Shown piece by piece: positions 1 to 4,807 of a DNA stretch of 5,310 bases (positions are counted from its first letter, which is position 1; each line of letters starts with the position of its first letter). The stretch lies in contig SLHU01000371.1 of the NCBI GenBank assembly GCA_007135995.1, positions 1 through 5,310 on the forward strand, read 5' to 3'. The translations under genes were made by a program, and so were the position numbers. The notes below the pieces were generated by a model. That model saw only the letters and a program-made list of their open reading frames with translations, had not been told where the DNA came from and ran no database searches. Source of the stretch: Clostridiales bacterium. Lineage in GTDB: Bacteria > Bacillota > Clostridia > Saccharofermentanales > UBA5734.

Positions 1-1
1 T

Positions 2-1138
2 TTATTTGCTTTGTTTTGCCAGTTTTTTACCAGCGATCAGAGAACCAAGACCGATGACGATCAGTGCGGCTACTGGATAAACACTGTTTGTACCTGTTTC
101 TGGTACATCTTCATCTTCATGCTCTATTTCCTGATACTCGAAGTTTGTTGGAATCATGACACTATCAATGACGTGAATGACACCATTGGTTGCTTCAATG
201 TCTGTGGCTGAGATTTCTGCACCATTAACGGTTGGAACATCTCCACTCAGATCAAATTTAACCATATCTCCATTAAGTGTTTCTGCTTCCAGACCATCTG
301 AAAGATCGCCAGCCATCACTTTGCCTGAAACAACATGATGCAGAAGTACTTTTGCCAGATCAGGCTGAGCCAGAAGCTCTTCAGCTGTAATGTCAAGAGC
401 AGTCAGCAGAGCAGCAAACGCATCATTCGTAGGAGCGAAAACCGTAAACGGACCTTCACCTGACAGGGCGTCTACAAGATCAGCTGCCTGCAAAGCGGCG
501 ACCAGTGTGCTGAATGCGTCATTTGCGATCGCAATCTCAACGATAGACTGGGTCGGCTCTTCAGTTGGCTCTTCAGTTGGCTCTTCAGTCGGCTCTTCAG
601 TCGGCTCTTCTTCAACTTCAAGTGAGAAAGCAGCCGGTACAAGAACTGCATCTATAATATGAATGACACCGTTTGAAGCTTCAACATCAGCGTCCGTGAC
701 AGCTGCTGAACCACCCATGGCGTCCACAATCTCTACACCATCTGAAAGATCTACGGTCAGCATCTCACCCTGGAGCGTCTCAATTTCCATACCATCTGTC
801 AAGTTACCGCTCTCGGCAATGCCATCAACCACATGATACAAAAGTACATCTGCTAGCTGCGGATGTGCCAGAAGGTCAGCCGCATCAATACCTAAAGCCG
901 CAAGCAATGCTTCGAATGCATCATTTGTTGGCGCGAAGACTGTGAATGGTCCTGCATCCTCATCAGCCATTGTTTCAGCTAGCTCAGCTTCAGTCAAAGC
1001 AGCTAGAAGTGTTTCAAAACTGCCAGCCTCTGTTGCAACCTCAGCAATTGTTCCCGGACCTCCATGATGATCTGCTACGACTGGTGTAACCAGCATCAGC
1101 AGCATCGCTACTACCATAAGACTTACTAATTTTTTCAT
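2..1138 (-). CDS. Secreted two-FAS1-domain (fasciclin) surface protein with VPETG wall-sorting signal
   Basis: A complete 378-residue protein. Residues 1-22 form a signal peptide: KK, a hydrophobic core, and likely cleavage after VVA before DHH. Two FAS1 domains follow, at about 28-170 and 197-331. Each shows the family hallmarks: the TVFAPTNDAF box (66-75 and 232-241), a central YH or HH pair (101-102 and 267-268), and the NGVIH[IV]ID box (156-163 and 318-325). A Glu/Pro/Thr repeat linker (about 177-196) joins them. The C-terminus is a cell-wall sorting signal: VPETG at 345-349, a hydrophobic segment (about 353-369) and a KKLAKQSK tail. FAS1 domains generally mediate adhesion or matrix interaction, so an adhesin anchored outside the cell is inferred. 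The protein is strongly acidic. The ATG at 1138-1136 has a GGGAGGG site (1146-1152) seven bases upstream. The divergent neighbour is a sortase, its likely anchoring enzyme. The ligand is unknown. Confidence 0.93.
   Translation of the reverse strand: MKKLVSLMVVAMLLMLVTPVVADHHGGPGTIAEVATEAGSFETLLAALTEAELAETMADEDAGPFTVFAPTNDAFEALLAALGIDAADLLAHPQLADVLLYHVVDGIAESGNLTDGMEIETLQGEMLTVDLSDGVEIVDAMGGSAAVTDADVEASNGVIHIIDAVLVPAAFSLEVEEEPTEEPTEEPTEEPTEEPTQSIVEIAIANDAFSTLVAALQAADLVDALSGEGPFTVFAPTNDAFAALLTALDITAEELLAQPDLAKVLLHHVVSGKVMAGDLSDGLEAETLNGDMVKFDLSGDVPTVNGAEISATDIEATNGVIHVIDSVMIPTNFEYQEIEHEDEDVPETGTNSVYPVAALIVIGLGSLIAGKKLAKQSK
555..614 (-). repeat. 12-bp in-frame tandem repeat coding the EPT linker
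   Basis: On the plus strand the unit GGCTCTTCAGT[T/C] occurs four times head to tail (555-566, 567-578, 579-590, 591-602), with a degenerate fifth copy at 603-614. Read on the minus strand it encodes the four-residue unit EEPT that separates the two FAS1 domains. Copies differ only at the final T/C, so it is recent and likely to vary in copy number by slippage without breaking the frame. Confidence 0.9.
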
Positions 1139-1297
1139 GTTCGTTCCCTCCCATTAAGGATTAAATGATTTCTACTTTCTTTTTACTTCTGTGTTTCATT
1201 TTATCCGACGTCAAAATAAATATTCATTGATGAAAGATTATCATGCGGTACTTTCATGTACTGTAACGTGGGTTACTTGTATTGTTTTTTTTATATT

Positions 1298-1325
1298 ATT
1301 ATATCGTTTACAACCATTTTGACAG
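1298..1325 (-). promoter_or_regulatory. Candidate promoter of the FAS1 gene
   Basis: On the minus strand a consensus -10 TATAAT (1303-1298) is preceded after a 16-base spacer by a -35-like CTGTCA (1325-1320, four of six matches). Transcription would begin near 1291 and give a leader of about 150 bases. An overlapping alternative is -35 TTGACA (1344-1339), a 17-base spacer and -10 CAAAAT (1321-1316) with an extended TGT just before it. Confidence 0.45.
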
Positions 1326-1373
1326 GCAGCCATATTTATGTCAACTTTTTGTCAATTTTTTGGGAATGTCAAA
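1319..1373. promoter_or_regulatory. Cluster of TTGACA/TGTCAA hexamers, possible operator or stacked -35 elements
   Basis: TGTCAA occurs on the plus strand at 1339-1344, 1350-1355 and 1367-1372, with start-to-start spacings of 11 and 17 bases. The opposite orientation, TTGACA, lies at 1319-1324. Read on the minus strand these are repeated perfect -35 hexamers immediately upstream of the FAS1 promoter candidates. They may be alternative -35 elements or a direct-repeat binding site for a regulator. The sequence alone does not decide. Confidence 0.4.
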
Positions 1374-1490
1374 TAAAACAAACGGCAAAGCATCTTAGTA
1401 TCAGGCGTCCAGGCATTCATCATCAAACGGGCTAATAAAAACTTTTCTCGCGATAAAAAATTATGATTATGTAACATTTGGTCATACATA

Positions 1491-1518
1491 TTGCATATTT
1501 TTCTGATAGATTTATTAT
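1491..1518 (+). promoter_or_regulatory. Weak candidate promoter of the sortase gene
   Basis: TTGCAT (1491-1496) and TATTAT (1513-1518, five of six matches to the -10 consensus) are separated by 16 bases. They would start a short leader ending at the Shine-Dalgarno site at 1533. The -35 is poor, and AT-rich DNA gives such matches by chance. Confidence 0.3.
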
Positions 1519-1532
1519 TAAGTTGATGATAA

Positions 1533-1539
1533 AGAGGTG
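1533..1539 (+). promoter_or_regulatory. Ribosome binding site fixing the sortase start
   Basis: AGAGGTG lies four bases before the ATG at 1544 and seven before the ATG at 1547. The frame is open further upstream to a TTG at 1478, but that TTG has no ribosome binding site, and the extra residues would put a non-signal-like stretch ahead of the membrane anchor. The start is therefore one of the two adjacent ATGs. 1547 has the more usual spacing. Confidence 0.7.
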
Positions 1540-1543
1540 CCTC

Positions 1544-2479
1544 ATGATGAATAATACGAAGGTATCAACATTGATATATAAATTCGGTGTGCTTATTTTA
1601 ACCGCAGCAGCTGTTATTATTGTTGTATTTGCATATAATGCAATTCGTCAGCGGTATGATGATCGTTCACTTCAGGCAATGCATCCTGGCAGACAGGATA
1701 GTGTTATGACTGATGAAAACGAGTCTGAAAATGATGGTGATATTACGGTTGATCTAAATGAAACCACGTTATATACGGATGAAGATGATCGACTGGCTGA
1801 TCAGACTGACCTGTTGTCAGGCCGGTCAGATTCTTCTTTGGCAGAGGATTTTCTCAACGAGACAAACGAAAGCCAGAATGATGATGCTGATCCTTTGGCA
1901 GCATTAAAGTCTGATCTGACATTTGAAAAAAATAAGTTTCAGGATTTATTCATGAAAAATACTGATTTTGTTGGCTGGATTCAGATTAACCAGACCCGAA
2001 TCGATTATCCTGTCGTCAAAGCTCGTGATAATATCTACTATCTTGATCGCAATTTTGACCGTCAGGAAAGGCGTAATGGCGCCATTTTCATGGATTACCG
2101 CAATTCCGGAACCTGGCAGGACAGGCACACGATTATTTACGGACACCACACACGCGACGGCTCTATGTTCACAGATCTGCTTAAGTTCCGTCGATCTTCT
2201 TTCTATGACCAAAACCGTGATCTGGCAATTGAAACCTTGTTTGGTGAGGTGCAATACAGAATAATCGCTGCTTATATCGCGGAATCTGAGCCTTCTTATA
2301 TTCGAACTATTTTTGATGAGCCGGCGTTTGATGCATTTATCAGTGAAATGAGACAGAGAACCTTGCATGCATGGGACACAGACATTGTTTTTGGTGATCA
2401 GCTGTTAACGCTTATCACCTGCGCATACGATTTTAATGACGCACGCATGGTTGTTCATGCGGTCAGAACAAGCGAATGA
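1544..2479 (+). CDS. Class B-type sortase (membrane-anchored transpeptidase) with long acidic stalk
   Basis: A 311-residue protein from the ATG at 1544 (310 from 1547). Residues about 14-34 form one N-terminal membrane helix, the usual sortase anchor. About 70 hydrophilic residues rich in Asp, Glu, Asn and Ser follow (about 50-120), an extended stalk not normally needed. The catalytic domain spans roughly 125-311. It includes a WIQI..T.IDYPVV strand (145-158), the YGHHTRDGSMF segment with catalytic His201, the TLITC strand with Cys293, and ARMVVHA with Arg301. The YGHH..DGSMF sequence is typical of class B rather than class A. Sortases cleave a sorting motif between Thr and Gly and transfer the protein to a peptidoglycan amine. 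The divergent FAS1 protein carries VPETG and is the obvious candidate substrate. Classical SrtB uses NPQTN-type motifs, although some clostridial SrtB enzymes accept PXTG motifs. The exact subclass is therefore inferred. Confidence 0.92.
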   Translation: MMNNTKVSTLIYKFGVLILTAAAVIIVVFAYNAIRQRYDDRSLQAMHPGRQDSVMTDENESENDGDITVDLNETTLYTDEDDRLADQTDLLSGRSDSSLAEDFLNETNESQNDDADPLAALKSDLTFEKNKFQDLFMKNTDFVGWIQINQTRIDYPVVKARDNIYYLDRNFDRQERRNGAIFMDYRNSGTWQDRHTIIYGHHTRDGSMFTDLLKFRRSSFYDQNRDLAIETLFGEVQYRIIAAYIAESEPSYIRTIFDEPAFDAFISEMRQRTLHAWDTDIVFGDQLLTLITCAYDFNDARMVVHAVRTSE

Positions 2480-2503
2480 GCGAGTTATGACACTCGCTCA
2501 TTC
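2474..2503 (+). terminator. Perfect 12-bp hairpin overlapping the sortase stop codon
   Basis: The arms 2474-2485 and 2492-2503 are exact reverse complements (GAATGAGCGAGT), with a six-base loop TATGAC. The TGA stop (2477-2479) lies in the left arm. No strong T tract follows: TACTCTCTGGGG, then TTTATTTAAT. It may be a weak terminator or an mRNA 3'-end stabiliser, and being symmetric it could act from both sides of this convergent junction. Confidence 0.5.
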
Positions 2504-2532
2504 TACTCTCTGGGGTTTATTTAATATTCAAT

Positions 2533-2557
2533 TCAGCAGACTCATATGTCCTGCTGA
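2533..2557 (-). terminator. Possible 3' hairpin for the transporter operon
   Basis: TCAGCAG (2533-2539) pairs with CTGCTGA (2551-2557), and AC/GT extends the stem past a one-base bulge at 2550. The loop is TCATAT. On the minus strand it follows the small-subunit stop by 20 bases, but only an A/T-mixed stretch follows it, so termination efficiency is uncertain. Confidence 0.35.
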
Positions 2558-2576
2558 CACGGTTGCACTGTCTGGC

Positions 2577-2684
2577 TTAATTTTTTTTCTTGTTTGTTTT
2601 TATGGCGATGGCTATGCAGACAGCTAATCCTCCGTAACATAGAATGCATCCCACGACCAACATAACCCAGGCACTTAATGGCAT
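2577..2684 (-). CDS. metS: MetS-type small subunit of NSS transporter (35-residue single-helix protein)
   Basis: This tiny gene encodes 35 residues: a short N-terminus MPLSAWVM, one hydrophobic helix (about 5-28) containing YGGLAV, and a lysine-rich tail KTNKKKN. The layout, size, GGL motif and position match the MetS family (methionine/alanine importer small subunit). In Corynebacterium MetPS, such a one-helix protein is required with the NSS protein MetP for import. The ATG at 2684-2682 is preceded by GGAGGG (2696-2691) six bases upstream, a site lying inside the last codons of the transporter gene. Only two bases separate the transporter TGA from this ATG, so the two are almost certainly co-transcribed and translationally coupled. 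The positive tail suggests a cytoplasmic C-terminus. Family assignment is by pattern and context, not by search. The metS symbol is provisional. Confidence 0.82.
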   Translation of the reverse strand: MPLSAWVMLVVGCILCYGGLAVCIAIAIKTNKKKN

Positions 2685-2686
2685 AA

Positions 2687-4201
2687 TCAACCCTCCTCTT
2701 CAGCTGAAGCCTGCTGCGAATCAGCAACAGGTAAGCGGTCTCTGAAAATGCTGATAATAAGTCCCACTACTAGTGTAGCAGCAACAACAGCCCATCCGCC
2801 AATCACAATATAACGTGTTTCATAGTCACCGTAGTTAACTTGAACATTCTCGATCAGGTAAGAGATGCTGATGTAAAGCAGAACGATCGGGGTAACGTAC
2901 CTGATCATGATATCCCACCATCTGCCGAATTTAATTTCAGATGTTTCATTGAAATAGGCTCTGATCTTTTTAGCGCCGAAAAGCCAGCCGACAACAAAGC
3001 ACTGAATAATACCTATCGCGATCAAGTTAAAGTCATTAACAAAATGGTCTGTGATATCGAGCCAGTAAAGGCCGCCTTTCGTCGCGAAGATCAGGCTGCC
3101 AAGCAGACCGGCAATACAGACACCCAAGGTTGTCTTTTTCTTGTTCCACTGAAACTTATCAACCAGGCCAGCCACAATTCCTTCGACAATTGAGAAGGCA
3201 GAATCCAGACCTAGCGTAAAGAGCATGAGGAAAAACAGCAATCCGAAAATGGTAATGGACACAGCACCTCCGGGAAGATTACTGATCGCCTCCGGATAGG
3301 TGATAAAGGCAAGACCAACACCTTGAACACTCATCTCTTCAATAGGTGTGTTGGTAAGATTTGAAAAATAGCCCAGTGTCCCAAAAACAGCAAACCCAGC
3401 CAGAAAACTTATGCCCGCATCGGCCAGCGCGATAATCAGGCCGTCCGTTGTCAGGTCACTGTCTTTTGACAGATAGCTGCCATAGGCAATCATAATACCA
3501 AATAAAATACTAAGGCTGAAGAAAACCTGCCCATAGGCGGCTGCCCATACATCCGGTTTCAACAGTGCCTGCCAGTCAGGCTGCAGGTAATAGGATAATC
3601 CAACCAGTGCACCCGGAAGCGTAACTGCACGAATCATCAGGATAATGAGCAGTGCAAGGGGAACCGGAACAGTCCACATCACAACCTTGCCGACGGTTTT
3701 AACACCGTTAAAAAGGCTGAGCCAGACTAGCAGCCAGGTAATCACAACAGCAATCAGCACCGGGATGCTAAATCCACCCAGATTCCCGGGACTATCAGAA
3801 ATTTGCAGCACATCCCCGAAGAAATAATCGGAAGCTCTGTCCCGCCAGGCCAATGTGAAAGATGAATAAATGTAGTTTGCAACCCAGCCGAGTACAACCG
3901 CATAGTATGATACAATCACAAAGCTGGTTGCCAATGCCCACCATCCCAGCGGCTCAGCTTTTTTATGCAATTGCTTAAGCGCGGCGGGCGCGCCGGCCTG
4001 TGCTCTGCGGCCTATTGCGTGTTCTAGAATCAGCAGCGGGATGCCCGCGGTCAGCAGCGCGACAAAATAAGGTATCAGAAACGCGCCGCCTCCATTATTA
4101 AAGGCCTGCCCTGGAAAACGCCATGCATTTCCCAGTCCAACAGCCGACCCCACAGCTGCCAGAATAAAAATAAATCTGGAACTCCATCTTTCCCTTGTCA
4201 T
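2687..4201 (-). CDS. NSS-family sodium-dependent amino-acid symporter (MetP-like)
   Basis: A complete 504-residue membrane protein of the neurotransmitter:sodium symporter (SNF/LeuT) family, with about 12 membrane segments. TM1 shows the signature AVGLGNAWRFP at 20-30, with the Na1-site Asn25 and the unwound GLGN segment, followed by NNGGGAFLIPY (35-45). The TM6 core GQVFFSLSILFG (224-235) matches the LeuT substrate and Na1 region. TM8 has TLGLDS at 329-334. By eye, Asp333 takes the Na2 position where LeuT has Thr354, as in animal NSS proteins. The ATG at 4201-4199 has GGGAGG (4213-4208) six bases upstream. The C-terminal tail (about 487-504) is soluble and acidic. The coupled MetS-type small gene downstream points to methionine/alanine or similar amino acids, energised by sodium. 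Exact substrate is inferred only. It converges on the sortase gene. Confidence 0.94.
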   Translation of the reverse strand: MTRERWSSRFIFILAAVGSAVGLGNAWRFPGQAFNNGGGAFLIPYFVALLTAGIPLLILEHAIGRRAQAGAPAALKQLHKKAEPLGWWALATSFVIVSYYAVVLGWVANYIYSSFTLAWRDRASDYFFGDVLQISDSPGNLGGFSIPVLIAVVITWLLVWLSLFNGVKTVGKVVMWTVPVPLALLIILMIRAVTLPGALVGLSYYLQPDWQALLKPDVWAAAYGQVFFSLSILFGIMIAYGSYLSKDSDLTTDGLIIALADAGISFLAGFAVFGTLGYFSNLTNTPIEEMSVQGVGLAFITYPEAISNLPGGAVSITIFGLLFFLMLFTLGLDSAFSIVEGIVAGLVDKFQWNKKKTTLGVCIAGLLGSLIFATKGGLYWLDITDHFVNDFNLIAIGIIQCFVVGWLFGAKKIRAYFNETSEIKFGRWWDIMIRYVTPIVLLYISISYLIENVQVNYGDYETRYIVIGGWAVVAATLVVGLIISIFRDRLPVADSQQASAEEEG

Positions 4202-4256
4202 AGAATACCTCCCATATATGCTTAAGTTCTGCTGAACAGTCAGCCATGTTGATTCA

Positions 4257-4302
4257 TGTGGTGCATTAAGTTTCAGGAGTGTGGTGCATTAAGTTTCAGG
4301 AG
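4257..4302. repeat. Exact tandem duplication of a 23-bp unit, possible insertion-sequence end
   Basis: Two identical 23-base copies abut at 4257-4279 and 4280-4302. Each begins TGTGGTGCATTAAG and ends CAGGAG. Neither flank extends the identity. Repeated units beginning with TG are a known feature of IS21-family termini, where they serve as transposase binding sites, so this may be a solo or decayed IS end. No matching inverted end is seen in the window. It lies in the leader of the transporter gene. Confidence 0.8.
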
Positions 4303-4448
4303 ATTAATATCGTGACAAATTCTCTGGTACGAAAACTCATCATTTCAAGGCCATTCGCCTTTGTACAGCATACCCGTTTTCTGTGTAACCAAGCGTCTGC
4401 TCAGCCTTAGCGAGCCTTGCGGTTTACATTGTTCGTTTCATTTTCATG

Positions 4449-4616
4449 ATGATTATGACAGTCCGTTTATTTGTTAATCAAATTAATTCTAATCAATCAA
4501 CTGAGTCTATGCAAGAAAAGATATTCACAATTACAAATATTTATGTAATAAACAAAATAATGAAGCACTGTATTGTTCACTATACATAATCATTTGCTCA
4601 CATTTGTCATAATCAT
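4449..4616. repeat. Inverted 12-mer TGTCATAATCAT shared by two divergent promoter regions
   Basis: TGTCATAATCAT lies on the plus strand at 4605-4616, overlapping the ppk2 -35, and on the minus strand at 4460-4449, just inside the proposed transporter leader. A related 11-mer, CATAATCATTT, occurs at 4585-4595 and 4608-4618, 23 bases apart on the same face of the helix. They may be operators for a common regulator; no regulator is identified. Confidence 0.5.
4486..4514 (-). promoter_or_regulatory. Candidate promoter of the transporter operon
   Basis: On the minus strand TTGCAT (4514-4509) and TAGAAT (4491-4486, five of six -10 matches) are separated by exactly 17 bases. The start would be near 4479, giving a leader of about 280 bases that runs through the tandem 23-bp repeat. 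The -35 matches only its first three positions. Confidence 0.35.
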
Positions 4617-4635
4617 TTTAATTCTATGCTAAAAT
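4604..4635 (+). promoter_or_regulatory. Candidate ppk2 promoter with extended -10
   Basis: TAAAAT (4630-4635) is preceded by TGC, giving the extended -10 form TGnTAAAAT. A -35-like TTGTCA (4604-4609) lies 20 bases upstream, longer than ideal, which an extended -10 can tolerate. Transcription would start near 4642 and leave a leader of about 165 bases. Confidence 0.45.
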
Positions 4636-4699
4636 GTGCGTATGAACATTTATTTAGGTCTTGTCCAGATAGATCTCGCCAGGAATGACAGAATGAGTG

Positions 4700-4775
4700 C
4701 GTAAACGGGCTTACAAGGCATTTAAAAGCAGGGCGTTTACGGTTTCAGCAAGTTCAGTTCAGATAGTAATTGCTG
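4700..4775 (+). promoter_or_regulatory. Two stem-loops in the ppk2 leader
   Basis: CGTAAACG (4700-4707) pairs perfectly with CGTTTACG (4734-4741). Inside it GCTT (4709-4712) can pair with AAGC (4726-4729). A second stem, CAGCAA (4746-4751) with TTGCTG (4770-4775), is directly followed by TTTTA and sits 20 bases before the ribosome binding site. The layout could be an attenuator-like leader, but the second stem is short and I recognise no known riboswitch. Confidence 0.35.
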
Positions 4776-4807
4776 TTTTATAAATGGTTTTAAAAAGGAG
4801 TCAGCCT

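Larger units (their letters stand above)
1139..1543. other. Divergent intergenic region between FAS1 gene and sortase gene
   Basis: This AT-rich stretch of about 400 bases has no convincing reading frame. It carries the 5' leaders and promoters of two divergent genes, a cluster of TGTCAA/TTGACA hexamers (1319-1373), and small inverted repeats on the FAS1 side: GTAAC-4nt-GTTAC at 1263-1276 and ATGAAAG-14nt-CTTTCAT at 1230-1257. An imperfect 16-bp palindrome centred on TCGCGA lies at 1443-1458. I recognise no known riboswitch in it. Confidence 0.7.
4202..4807. other. Intergenic region between transporter operon and ppk2
   Basis: About 600 bases with no convincing gene. From the transporter side it holds that gene's ribosome binding site, a tandem 23-bp repeat (4257-4302), and a moderately GC-richer block (about 4303-4440) that may be decayed mobile-element DNA. 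A very AT-rich block (about 4441-4640) follows with promoter candidates facing both ways and shared 12-mers. Last comes the structured ppk2 leader (about 4641-4807). Confidence 0.65.

Noticed and set aside
390..662. 90-codon plus-strand frame with GSSV repeats
   Set aside because: It is the shadow of the EPT linker of the FAS1 gene. The repeats come from the 12-bp unit on the coding strand.
1381..1440. Possible cyclic-di-GMP riboswitch before the sortase (ACGGCAAAGCATC-like string)
   Set aside because: Only a short resemblance. The conserved paired regions and second half of the GEMM fold are not seen.
1478..1543. Upstream TTG start extending the sortase by 22 residues
   Set aside because: No ribosome binding site precedes the TTG, whereas AGAGGTG stands directly before the paired ATGs at 1544/1547, and the extension overlaps the promoter candidate.
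1946..2368. 140-codon frame on the minus strand inside the sortase gene
   Set aside because: It is antisense to a clear catalytic domain, has no ribosome binding site and no recognisable motif.
2556..2606. T-rich run after a small GACA/TGTC hairpin as a sortase terminator
   Set aside because: The hairpin has only four base pairs, is separated from the T run, and the run is the lysine-coding end of the MetS-type gene read from the other strand.
2840..3193. 117-codon plus-strand frame inside the transporter gene
   Set aside because: It is antisense to conserved membrane segments, without ribosome binding site or domain features.
4257..4302. Two-copy repeat as a CRISPR remnant
   Set aside because: The copies abut with no spacer between them and no cas gene is present.
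4642..4704. 20-codon reading frame in the ppk2 leader (begins MNIYLGLV)
   Set aside because: No ribosome binding site and no composition typical of a leader peptide. It overlaps the probable transcription start.
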